From Hellea sp. (lineage in GTDB: Bacteria > Pseudomonadota > Alphaproteobacteria > Caulobacterales > Maricaulaceae): DNA of 64,000 nucleotides. This document shows, piece by piece, positions 1 to 8,028 of this stretch. The DNA lies in contig JABABK010000003.1 of assembly GCA_014238285.1 (NCBI GenBank), positions 80,802-144,801 of the forward strand. Direction: 5' to 3'. The notes under the pieces are model-generated. The model was not told where the DNA came from, ran no database searches, and saw nothing but the letters and a program-made list of their open reading frames with translations. The first letter of the stretch is position 1, and each line of letters starts with the position of its first letter. A program made the position numbers and the translations under genes.

Positions 1-378
1 TCCGCCGCCCGTCAGAGTTTTTTCGAGGCGCTCATGCAGAATATAGGCGTTAACTTCGTCTTGAAACTTTCCGTCAAACCAGCTGCATATGCGCCGGGCT
101 TCGGCGCGGTGTCCGGCATTGCCAGGGAGCAGGCTTTGCTTGCCGCCATGGTCTTCGGCATATTCGCAAATCGCCCGCGCGCCAGCTATGGTTATTTTAC
201 CGCCGGGAATAACTTCCACTAAAACAGGCGGTAGCCCTTCGGCGGCAATGCCTAGAAATTTTTCATCAACACTCCAAGGATCAATGGGGATAAGCTTAAC
301 GCGCAGCTTTTTTTCACCCATAGCGAGGCGGGCTTGGCGGGACTGCGGATCAAGTGGCCAGTGATAGAGGGTGCGCAT
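1..378 (-). CDS. Glutathione S-transferase family protein, partial (C-terminus outside window)
   Basis: The reverse frame is open from an ATG at 378 to the window edge, giving 126 residues without a stop. The N-terminus (MRTLYHWPLDPQSRQARLAM) has the thioredoxin-fold pattern of GST-like proteins: a short beta strand, a P-x-S-R-x-x-R-L-A helix in the glutathione-binding position, then a cis-Pro region near 'GLPPVL' and a helical segment beginning near residue 80. The usual family length is about 200-230 aa, so roughly half is missing. It lies 34 bp downstream of the broken cation-efflux gene on the same strand and may have been cotranscribed with it. The family call rests on the N-terminal domain only; substrate is unknown. 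Confidence 0.75.
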   Translation of the reverse strand, partial: MRTLYHWPLDPQSRQARLAMGEKKLRVKLIPIDPWSVDEKFLGIAAEGLPPVLVEVIPGGKITIAGARAICEYAEDHGGKQSLLPGNAGHRAEARRICSWFDGKFQDEVNAYILHERLEKTLTGGG

Positions 379-412
379 AATTTCTTATATCATAGATTGC
401 TGTAATGATTCA

Positions 413-1382
413 TTAATCATCTGAGCGAAATCGTACATTACCATGTGTATGCCCGCAACCTGTTGGGTGCGGGTGGATCAGGATGTCAGCGGCCTTATAG
501 ACGTGCATCATACGCTCTTCGGCCATCAAGATCACATCATGGGCGGCGGCTAGGGATAGGTCTTGATCAAGATCAAGACGCATTTGAATATGGATGTGCG
601 GACCAGAGGCGCGGGTGCGCAAATCATGGACTGCCATGACCGCTTCGTCTTCCATGGCGAGCTTGATGATCATGTCGCGTTCTTCCTCTGGCAATTCTTT
701 GTCCATGAGCTGTGCCCAAGCTAAAACTGCCAGACGGTATGCCGTGAATAGAAGCCAAACTGCCATGAGGATCGGCTCGCTTGAACGGTGTATAGGTGAC
801 AAAGACAATGCCCGCGATGACGAATAGATTAGCGACCATGTCGGCGAGATAATGGGCACGGTCACCTTTGATGGCGATAGAGCCCGTTTCTCGAATGGCC
901 CAGCTCTGCGCGATCAGAAGCCATGTGCTGACGAAAATAAATAGGACCATGGCGCAAATGGCGAGGACGGATTGCTGAACGGGTTCAGGATTTCCAAGAT
1001 GAGAAATAGCTTCTTCAAACAGGTGTAAGGCTGCGATGATAATCAAGAGAACTTGCAGCAGAGCCGCAAAGCTCTCGGCTTTGCCGTGACCATACCGATA
1101 ATTATCTGTCGGTTTTCGCACCGCATAGCGGACGGCGATAAAGGTGGAGAAGGACGCGAACAAGTCGAGTGCCGAATGAATCAGAGATGACAAAATGCCG
1201 ATTGAATGGGTTTCTTTCCAGATGAAAAACTTTGTCACCGCAAAAAACAATCCTACCGCCATGGCGAGCGCTGTTATCTTACGGGTAATGGCTGCAGATT
1301 CTTCTGGCGGTGTACGGCCAGGCCGTCCGCGCAGGCGCGGCGCGACATAGTCTTTTTCTGATTTGAGGAGTTCCTCAGTCAT
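413..1382 (-). pseudogene. Cation diffusion facilitator (CDF) efflux transporter, frameshifted
   Basis: Two reverse frames together make one CDF protein. The upstream frame, from ATG 1382 (MTEELLKSEKDY), holds the transmembrane part, including the H-S-A-L-D metal-site helix and the RYGHGKAE loop. It runs to about 775, where homology continues in another frame (ILMAVWLLFTAYR, then DKELPEEERD and the VHDLRTRASG cytoplasmic domain) and ends at 413 after a His-rich tail. The break falls in an ADPI/L-M motif normally read through in FieF-like proteins. The extra upstream residues back to 1520 show no family resemblance. It is either a real pseudogene or a local sequencing error; joined, the product would be about 325 aa, typical for the family. 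Confidence 0.8.
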
Positions 1383-1538
1383 AGGCCCGATAATACCTGC
1401 TATAGGTCTAAATTGAGCGGGCGTTATAGCATAACTTTTGGACGTGAATAGAGGAAATGTTATCTTATTATCATCTTTACCCGATCTACCTACGCGGATA
1501 AGAATAAAGAAAATTATCATAACAGTATTAGAGACAAT

Positions 1539-4298
1539 ATGACTTTACGCGCATTATTCGCAGGCCTTTTAGCTGCGTTGTTATTGGCAAACTGCAAACC
1601 TGCCGCAACGATTGAACCCGCAGCCAAGGTGAATGGCAAGGTCAATGAAACGACCGACGTTATTCCCCATGCCATGCTCGGCGACAATGTAACGCCAACC
1701 GCTTATCGTCTGGAGCTCGTCATGAACCCCGATGATGACGGCTATAAAGGCGTCGTTGAAATTGATGTGATTATTGCTAATCCTACGTCGAAAATTTGGC
1801 TGCACGGAAAAGAGATGACCGTGACCGGAGCAAAAGCGCAGTTAACCAGCGGCAAATCTATTGATTTGAAATTCACCAGCCTGCCGAGCGATGAAGCTCC
1901 GTCGGGAATTGCTAAACTGACCTCTGAAACGCCGTTACCATCAGGTGCAGCCACGCTAATCTTGCCTTATGAAACGCCCTATAATATGAATTTGAACTCG
2001 GCCTATAAAGTCGAGCGAGATGGTGAAGCCTATATTGTCACACAGTTTGAACCGCTTGGCGCCCGTGAGGCCTTTCCTAGTTTTGATGAGCCCCGTTTCA
2101 AAGTCCCGTTTACACTTTCGATCACTGCCCCGTCCGATGATTTTGTTTATGCCAACACGCCGGAAAACCTATCTGTTGTTTTAGACAATGGATGGATCAA
2201 ACATGATTTTGATACTACGCCGCCGCTCCCGACTTATCTGGTCGCCTTTGGCGTAGGGCCTTATGAAGTCGTTGAATATGTTGATCTGCCGCCGACAGAT
2301 GTAAGAGACCGTCCTGTTAAACTCAGAGGGATTGCGGCTAAAGGTCAAAAGGACCGGTTCGAGTATGCCCTTAAAAATACGGCGGGCATTTTGGAAGCTA
2401 TTGAAAACTATTTCGGTATTCCTTATCCTTATCAAAAACTCGACCTGATCGCTGCGCCGGACTATGCCTTTGGCGCCATGGAAAACCCCGGCGCGATTGT
2501 TTACCGGGAATATCTTTTGCTACTGGATGACAATGCGCCTTTATCGCAAAAGCGCTCCTATGCGCGCGTCCATTCCCATGAGCTCGCCCATCAGTGGTTT
2601 GGGAATTTAGTTACGCCGTTTTGGTGGGAGGATATTTGGCTCAACGAAGCCTTTGCCACCTGGATGGGCAATAAGGGCACGTCGCTGTGGCAGCCCGAAG
2701 GCAATTTTGATCGCGGGACATTAAAGTCAGCGCTCGGCGCGATGAACCTCGATGCTCTGTCCTCAACGCGAGCTGTCCGCGAACCGCTCGAGCGCACTGA
2801 AAACGTCATGCACCAATTTGATAGCATTACTTATCGCAAGGGCGGCGGCGTGCTTTCTATGTTTGAAAGTTATTTAGGTGAGGAGAATTTCCGTAAAGGG
2901 GTGCAGCTTCATATGAAGCGATTTGAACACGACGTAGCAACAGCCGATGACTTTTTCCAAAGTTTGGCTGATGGTTCAAGTAATCCAGATGTTGTGTCAG
3001 CGCTGAAAAGTTTTGTGGATCAGCCGGGACTGCCTTTGGTTAGTGCAGAGATATCATGTGATGGCACTTCCACGAAGGTTGAACTGACGCAAAGTCGTTA
3101 TGCGCAACTTGGATCAGATCCGATATCAAATCTTTTTCAAGAGCAAAAGTGGCAAATTCCAGTTTGCATGAAGTATGGCCGCGGTTCTGAATCGATTAAA
3201 AGCTGTCATTGGTTAGGTGATTCACGACGTAGTTCCGATATGAAAGTAATTGTGAACGTTCAAGGTGAAACCTGCGTGGATTATGTGATGCTCAATGAAA
3301 ACGGGTCGGGTTATTATCGCTTTTCCTTAGATGATGTGAGTTGGGCGTCTCTGCTAGCAAATCTTGATCATTTGAACTCTAGGGAAGTACTTGCGACGCA
3401 AGACAGTCTTCTAGCTGCATACCGCGCGGGAGATGTCAAATCTTCCATCTACCTAAAAGGCATGGCAGCTTTCGCCTCTCACCCTGAATATGATGTGGTA
3501 AGTAAATCCGGCGACTTGCTGAAATGGATGGGGACAGAACTGCCTGATAGCGCCAAGTCTGATTACCAGAGATTTGTAACAGGCCTCTATAAAGACCGTT
3601 TCAATACTTCTGTCGGGCAGAATAATTTGGACGGAGCGCTATTAGCACCGTCGCTATTGGATGAACTTGTTTACTACGCCAAAGATTTGGAAACCTTAGC
3701 CACATATGGCGCGCAAGGCGCAGCCTATTTAGGTTTAGATGGCAAGGCCGATAAAAATGCCGTGGAGAGTAATCTCATGTCCGGCGCCTTTGCAGCAACT
3801 ATGATGATCCGCGAAGAAGATGCTTTTGAACCTTTGCTCGATATGGCCGTGAGTGGGTCGCCGCTGGAAAAAGGGGCGGCACTGGCAGCTTTATCGGATA
3901 TTGCGGACGCAGATCGCGCGCAGCGGTTATTGGAAGTGGCTTTAAGGGATGACGGCGCGATGACTGGTCGGCAGGCTACAGCTATTGTCAATGGATTATT
4001 AGTTCACGAAAAACACCAAGGCTCGACTTGGGACTGGCTGAAAACCAATTTTGAAGCCTATGTAACGGCCCGCGTTCCAGATGTCAGACGGTCCCGTATG
4101 CCAGCTTATGCCAAAGTTTTTTGCTCCAAAGAAAAACGCGATGAAGTCGAAGAGTTTTTCACTCAAAACGCCAGCGTTATTCCCGGATATGAGAGAAGCC
4201 TCGCGCAAACCCTCGAATCTATCGAATTATGCACGGCTCTAAAGGCGCACAAGGGTCAAGAAATGGCGAAAGCTTTAAAGCATTTCACATTTGATTAG
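1539..4298 (+). CDS. M1 family zinc aminopeptidase, lipoprotein
   Basis: This 919-aa protein begins with a lipoprotein signal (hydrophobic stretch then L-L-A-N-C, Cys19 as the lipidated residue), so it is likely anchored in the periplasm. The M1 exopeptidase motif GAMEN is near residue 312, and the zinc motif H-E-L-A-H is at about 347-351 with the downstream glutamate in W-L-N-E-A-F. The length matches PepN/ERAP-type M1 enzymes with a C-terminal helical domain. It would remove N-terminal residues from peptides outside the cytoplasm, presumably for nutrient scavenging. It is transcribed divergently from the cation-efflux pseudogene and ends just before a strong hairpin. Confidence 0.92.
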   Translation: MTLRALFAGLLAALLLANCKPAATIEPAAKVNGKVNETTDVIPHAMLGDNVTPTAYRLELVMNPDDDGYKGVVEIDVIIANPTSKIWLHGKEMTVTGAKAQLTSGKSIDLKFTSLPSDEAPSGIAKLTSETPLPSGAATLILPYETPYNMNLNSAYKVERDGEAYIVTQFEPLGAREAFPSFDEPRFKVPFTLSITAPSDDFVYANTPENLSVVLDNGWIKHDFDTTPPLPTYLVAFGVGPYEVVEYVDLPPTDVRDRPVKLRGIAAKGQKDRFEYALKNTAGILEAIENYFGIPYPYQKLDLIAAPDYAFGAMENPGAIVYREYLLLLDDNAPLSQKRSYARVHSHELAHQWFGNLVTPFWWEDIWLNEAFATWMGNKGTSLWQPEGNFDRGTLKSALGAMNLDALSSTRAVREPLERTENVMHQFDSITYRKGGGVLSMFESYLGEENFRKGVQLHMKRFEHDVATADDFFQSLADGSSNPDVVSALKSFVDQPGLPLVSAEISCDGTSTKVELTQSRYAQLGSDPISNLFQEQKWQIPVCMKYGRGSESIKSCHWLGDSRRSSDMKVIVNVQGETCVDYVMLNENGSGYYRFSLDDVSWASLLANLDHLNSREVLATQDSLLAAYRAGDVKSSIYLKGMAAFASHPEYDVVSKSGDLLKWMGTELPDSAKSDYQRFVTGLYKDRFNTSVGQNNLDGALLAPSLLDELVYYAKDLETLATYGAQGAAYLGLDGKADKNAVESNLMSGAFAATMMIREEDAFEPLLDMAVSGSPLEKGAALAALSDIADADRAQRLLEVALRDDGAMTGRQATAIVNGLLVHEKHQGSTWDWLKTNFEAYVTARVPDVRRSRMPAYAKVFCSKEKRDEVEEFFTQNASVIPGYERSLAQTLESIELCTALKAHKGQEMAKALKHFTFD

Positions 4299-4310
4299 GC
4301 CGAGAAACTC

Positions 4311-4350
4311 CTCAGGAAATGGGCAAGCTTCGCCCAATTCCTGAGTCTCT
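4311..4350 (+). terminator. Intrinsic-type terminator hairpin after M1 aminopeptidase
   Basis: A 14-bp stem with one mismatch (4311-4324 pairing with 4332-4345, arms CTCAGGAAATGGGC / GCCCAATTCCTGAG) and a 7-nt loop starts 12 bp after the aminopeptidase stop. The downstream T-rich stretch is weak (TCTCTT), so termination strength is uncertain. Confidence 0.6.
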
Positions 4351-4380
4351 TAATGTGAATTGCTTTAAAAGAACTTTGAA

Positions 4381-4409
4381 CTGTCATTGAACTGTCACGG
4401 CTCTGTCAC
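4381..4409 (+). promoter_or_regulatory. Pho box (PhoB binding site), three direct repeats
   Basis: Three copies of CTGTCA(T/C) start at 4381, 4392 and 4403, exactly 11 bp apart. Each is followed by a 4-nt A/T-leaning or mixed spacer. This is the classical PhoB tandem-repeat arrangement (CTGTCAT plus a 4-nt spacer). The box lies 70-98 bp upstream of the PiT-superfamily transporter start, which suggests phosphate-starvation activation of that gene. Confidence 0.8.
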
Positions 4410-4478
4410 AAAAGTTTGAGATAGGAGGCTCAGAATCGTATTGCTTAATTGCAAGCTAATTAAATAAACTGAGTTTCT

Positions 4479-5795
4479 ATGTTTGACATTTCCTTATTCG
4501 CCATGCTGGGGTTTTTGTTTGCTGCTTATGCCGTTGTTGGCAATGATGCACTGCAAACCCTCGGCACATTTATCAATTCTAATTCCAGACTGCACTGGTT
4601 TTGGCTTTTCCTATTCGCCGCGGTTATTTTAGTGTTCACTTTTACCTATGGGTGGGTGATTAATGGTGGTGATCCGTCTTGGGGCCGTCTGGCGAACGTC
4701 AAAAAATATCCGATCTTGGATATTCAGTGGTATCATACCCTACCGCCGCTGGTTTTGGTGATTATTACTCGCTACGGCATTCCTGTCTCGACATCCTTCA
4801 TGGTTTTAACCGTGTTTGCGACCATGAGCGGGATGACATCCATGCTCAAAAAGTCTTTGACGGGCTATGGATTGGCATTTGTTGTCGGCCTTGCGCTCTT
4901 TTTGATCTTATCAAAAACCCTTGAAAAACACTTCAAAGAAACGCCTTTGGATGCCAAAGCGCCCTTCGGGCTTGCAAGTGTTATGGCGTTTTTGATCGGC
5001 CTTATGGTCTATTTTGTACCGCCGCTGATCAATCCCGAAATGAACTTCTCGATTACGACCGCCTGCAATATTTTCATCATAGGCGCGATCGTTGACATCG
5101 CCGCATTCTTCGCGGTCAAAAAATTCGGTAAAGGCATGTATTGGGTCATCCTGCAATGGGTGACGACAGGCTATTTGTGGGGCATTTGGCTCATTCAAGA
5201 CTTCGCCAATATCTTCGTGTTTCTCCCAAGACAGCTCACATGGGTGGAAGGTTTTACGGGTCTCGGTGTTATCCTAATTTTGCTCGCCTATACCTTCTGG
5301 AACAAAGGCGGAGCCGTTCAAAAGATTCTGAGCTCGAAAACCGCTGTAACCGATATCCGGTCTGCAACCGTTATTGATTTTACTTACGCCTCGCTTTTGT
5401 TTTTCTTCAAAGAAGTCTCAAATATTCCCATGTCCACGACATTTGTTTTCTTGGGATTAATCGCAGGCCGTGAATATGGCTTCACTTTGCTAGATAAAGC
5501 CATGTCTTTCAACAAGGCGACAAAGCACTTTGTGTCTGATGCGTCCAAAGCCTATCTTGGTTTGATGATTTCCATCAATATGGCTGTCGGACTACCGCGT
5601 TTGTCACAAGCCATATCAGGACAAGAGGTCGATCCATTGTCGACAGACTATCTGGTCTTCATCTGTATCGCGAACTTCTTGATTGTTCCAGTCGCGTGGT
5701 ATTTCCAGAAGCGTAAGAAAAAACGCCGCATGTATTTTGCGGGGGCAACGCTGATTGCTGCGGCTATTTCATTCTTTATGTTTATGCCGGGGTAG
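4479..5795 (+). CDS. PiT-superfamily (phosphate-type) transporter, divergent
   Basis: A 438-aa, highly hydrophobic protein with about ten to twelve membrane spans. Two internal segments resemble the duplicated PiT/Pho4 signature: V-G-N-D-A-L-Q-T near the N-terminus, G-I-P-V-S-T-S mid-protein, and N-I-P-M-S-T-T in the second half, compared with G-A-N-D and P-V-S-S-T-H in canonical PiT proteins such as the one at 8029-9612. It is therefore probably a phosphate or related anion transporter, but the canonical GANDVANA box is altered. A three-repeat Pho box in its promoter supports a phosphate role. The start ATG 4479 has only a weak upstream GA-rich element. A hairpin follows the stop. Confidence 0.72.
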   Translation: MFDISLFAMLGFLFAAYAVVGNDALQTLGTFINSNSRLHWFWLFLFAAVILVFTFTYGWVINGGDPSWGRLANVKKYPILDIQWYHTLPPLVLVIITRYGIPVSTSFMVLTVFATMSGMTSMLKKSLTGYGLAFVVGLALFLILSKTLEKHFKETPLDAKAPFGLASVMAFLIGLMVYFVPPLINPEMNFSITTACNIFIIGAIVDIAAFFAVKKFGKGMYWVILQWVTTGYLWGIWLIQDFANIFVFLPRQLTWVEGFTGLGVILILLAYTFWNKGGAVQKILSSKTAVTDIRSATVIDFTYASLLFFFKEVSNIPMSTTFVFLGLIAGREYGFTLLDKAMSFNKATKHFVSDASKAYLGLMISINMAVGLPRLSQAISGQEVDPLSTDYLVFICIANFLIVPVAWYFQKRKKKRRMYFAGATLIAAAISFFMFMPG

Positions 5796-5816
5796 AATTT
5801 TAGGTCAAACTTTCGA

Positions 5817-5836
5817 GCGGCGGATTATTCCGCCGC
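5817..5836 (+). terminator. Hairpin after PiT-like transporter
   Basis: An 8-bp perfect stem (GCGGCGGA / TCCGCCGC) with loop TTAT lies 22 bp after the transporter stop. It is followed by TTCAGA rather than a long T-tract, so it could be a weak or Rho-assisted terminator. Confidence 0.5.
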
Positions 5837-5898
5837 TTCAGATACTGACTAGAAAATAGGCGCTTGATTATTATTGAATATCGATATATATTTATCGA

Positions 5899-6702
5899 AT
5901 GACAATCAATAATATGCCGTTTCCGAAGTCCGTTAGAGCTTTAAGCCTTGCTGCAAAGGCCTGGTATACGCCCGTGCTTTTAGGGCAGTGGATATTTGTT
6001 GCCTATATTATCTATGCCTATGGGTGGCCTGTTGTCATGGGCGAGATCGGTGCTTGGAACAATCATATTTCCGAGGCTTATGTGCCTGGCCGAACCATGG
6101 GTAATATAGCTGTCGCGGCTCATTTGGCCCTTGCTATTATCATTCATTTTTTTGGGCCGCTTCAATTGGTTCCATCTGTCAGATCACGATTTCCGGCTTT
6201 TCACAGATGGTCCGGGCGCGCTTTTGTTCTTAGCGTAATAATTGTTGTTGCGGCTGGCGCCTATATGCTGGTGGTGAGAGAGATTGGTAGCTGGACTCTT
6301 AAGGCTGGATTTATTTTCCAAGGATTTCTGATTTTATGGTTTGCATGGCAGGCCGTACACTATGCAAGGCAGCGGAAATTTCCTGTCCATATGCGCTGGG
6401 CTACACGTCTATTTCTGGCCGCCAGCGCTGTCTGGTTCTTCCGGGTTATGATCATGATCTGGTTTGTCCTGACGGGCGGGATCGGTATTGATCAGAGCGA
6501 TGGTACGGGATGGTTTATCGATGCCATGACAGGGTTACAATTTTTACCATTAGTTCTCTACGAAATCTATTGGCGCATAAAGGCTGGCAATAGTAATCGC
6601 GCCCATATGACCTTTGCTGTGTTTCTTTGGCTGGCGGCTATTGCCACGACCATCGGCGTCGGCCTTGCAGCGCTTGGCATGTGGTTCCCTGTATTGGGGT
6701 GA
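5899..6702 (+). CDS. DUF2306 domain integral membrane protein
   Basis: A 267-aa membrane protein with about seven predicted hydrophobic spans. The pattern H-R-W-S-G-R in the first half, followed by a second H-M-R-W-A-T-R segment about 75 residues later, is characteristic of the DUF2306 family (COG5395). This family has no established biochemical role, although its paired His/Arg residues inside the membrane have suggested haem or electron-transfer involvement. It stands alone between two intergenic regions, downstream of the PiT-like gene terminator. Function is otherwise unknown. Confidence 0.75.
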   Translation: MTINNMPFPKSVRALSLAAKAWYTPVLLGQWIFVAYIIYAYGWPVVMGEIGAWNNHISEAYVPGRTMGNIAVAAHLALAIIIHFFGPLQLVPSVRSRFPAFHRWSGRAFVLSVIIVVAAGAYMLVVREIGSWTLKAGFIFQGFLILWFAWQAVHYARQRKFPVHMRWATRLFLAASAVWFFRVMIMIWFVLTGGIGIDQSDGTGWFIDAMTGLQFLPLVLYEIYWRIKAGNSNRAHMTFAVFLWLAAIATTIGVGLAALGMWFPVLG

Positions 6703-6973
6703 TGGTTGGAGCCGTTAATTGGCGGCATGTCCTAGGGGTTGACGATTTATTCCACAATATATTGACGTCTGAACATTCCCCAATAGGGGATATTCTGGAT
6801 TTTACGTGGATGCGTATTGTGGGGCCAAAACTGAAATGAAGCCCATATATTTAGATGAATTGAAAATTTTTACTTTTTATGATACAGTAGTAACCGAATT
6901 TGTCAGTGGGGCGTTTTATGCCAAGTAATCGATTACGTGTTGTGTTCTTCAATATTGAAATAGTTGTTTAGCA

Positions 6974-7351
6974 ATGGACGACCGTAAGATCAGAAAAGTT
7001 CTGCGGGATGCAATGGGTAACCGCCAGGCTAAAATTGGGCAGGGGGTGTTGTCTGAATTACGATCGGCACCGATTGATTTGTTTGACAGTTTGCCGGAAC
7101 ATGAGAAGAGCATTGCGACGACAGCTTTTATGGCTGCGGCGGCGGCAACCCAATACGCTAGCGATCAGTTGAGCACGCCCCAAGAACGCTCCGAGGCCTT
7201 CGTTACGCCCACCCTTGGTGAGGACCGCACTCGTGCAGGTCTTATGGCTGCGGCTGCGGCATTGAACCGAATACCCGAAAATCAGCGCTCTGTATCATTG
7301 ACCAAGATACTTGATCGTTGCCATTGCAACCCAATACCGGATCTTGCCTAA
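6974..7351 (+). CDS. Hypothetical protein, 125 aa (Ala-rich helical)
   Basis: I do not recognise this gene. It encodes 125 residues with no signal peptide or membrane span, two Ala-rich helical runs (M-A-A-A-A-A and M-A-A-A-A-A-L) spaced about 47 residues apart, and a C-terminal C-x-C (RCHCNP). The stop codon TAA overlaps the ATG of the next gene (TAATG at 7349-7353), so the two are translationally coupled and probably work together. Nothing in the sequence gives a reaction or partner beyond this. Confidence 0.6.
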   Translation: MDDRKIRKVLRDAMGNRQAKIGQGVLSELRSAPIDLFDSLPEHEKSIATTAFMAAAAATQYASDQLSTPQERSEAFVTPTLGEDRTRAGLMAAAAALNRIPENQRSVSLTKILDRCHCNPIPDLA

Positions 7352-7914
7352 TGGCTATTCTCGATTTCGACTCGCATGCTAAACATATCGGTTATACAAT
7401 GACATTGGCAGCCGGTGGATTTGCTTACACTGATGCAAAATATCAAGACGGCGATACCCTCTTTGCAATCGTGCCGGGAGCCTCGCTTCCTGCTTCGATA
7501 ATTGTCTTAATCGCCCTACTTATGTTTGTATTTGCTCTTATCTCTGGAGCGTTTGCCCTTTTTGGTATGAGCGGGCTCAATCAACTCACGGCTCAGAAGG
7601 ATGTGGTGAAATCGAAAATCAGTAGTGAAGAATTAAAGCGTGCAGTGTCGGGAGGGCCACCCACTGAGGAAGAAAAATCCAATTTTGAGTTACTGAAAAA
7701 TATTACGAAAGAGATTGAAGATTATACTAAAACGCTCAAAAAATACAGCAAGCGTCAACTAAGTTTCTTAGTTACCGGACTTGTTCTATCTACGATACTT
7801 TTTGCTGATTCTAAGTTCGACCCCAATACATCCCCGCCAAAATGCCAGTTGCAAATCGACTCGCACGGAAAATTGATTTTACCAGTCGCATGCGTACCTA
7901 AGGCGCTGAGGTGA
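7351..7914 (+). CDS. Hypothetical two-span membrane protein, 187 aa
   Basis: Start ATG 7351 is chosen because it overlaps the preceding TAA stop; a longer in-frame version from 7318 would run through the upstream gene. The protein has one strong span near residues 45-70, a charged coiled-coil-like middle (about 80-135, rich in Glu/Lys), a second hydrophobic stretch near 140-155, and a short C-terminal tail with two cysteines. This topology would place the charged middle on one side of the inner membrane. I do not recognise a family. It is coupled to the small Ala-rich protein upstream and followed by a hairpin terminator. Confidence 0.62.
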   Translation: MAILDFDSHAKHIGYTMTLAAGGFAYTDAKYQDGDTLFAIVPGASLPASIIVLIALLMFVFALISGAFALFGMSGLNQLTAQKDVVKSKISSEELKRAVSGGPPTEEEKSNFELLKNITKEIEDYTKTLKKYSKRQLSFLVTGLVLSTILFADSKFDPNTSPPKCQLQIDSHGKLILPVACVPKALR

Positions 7915-7921
7915 CAGGAGT

Positions 7922-7956
7922 AAAGACTTCAGTCTTTGCAGTTTTTGTTTTCTTTT
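7922..7956 (+). terminator. Rho-independent terminator
   Basis: A 6-bp stem AAAGAC / GTCTTT with loop TTCA is followed by GCAG and a T-rich run. It sits 8 bp after the stop of the 187-aa membrane protein, in the convergent gap before the PiT transporter. Confidence 0.55.
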
Positions 7957-8028
7957 TGTTTTAACCTTGGAATTAAATCCCATTCCGGAATTATTCACCT
8001 ATTCCCCCGCGCTTTCTCCCAACAACCC

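Noticed and set aside
1383..1520. Longer N-terminus for the CDF gene
   Set aside because: The extra 46 residues have no similarity to CDF proteins; ATG 1382 fits better.
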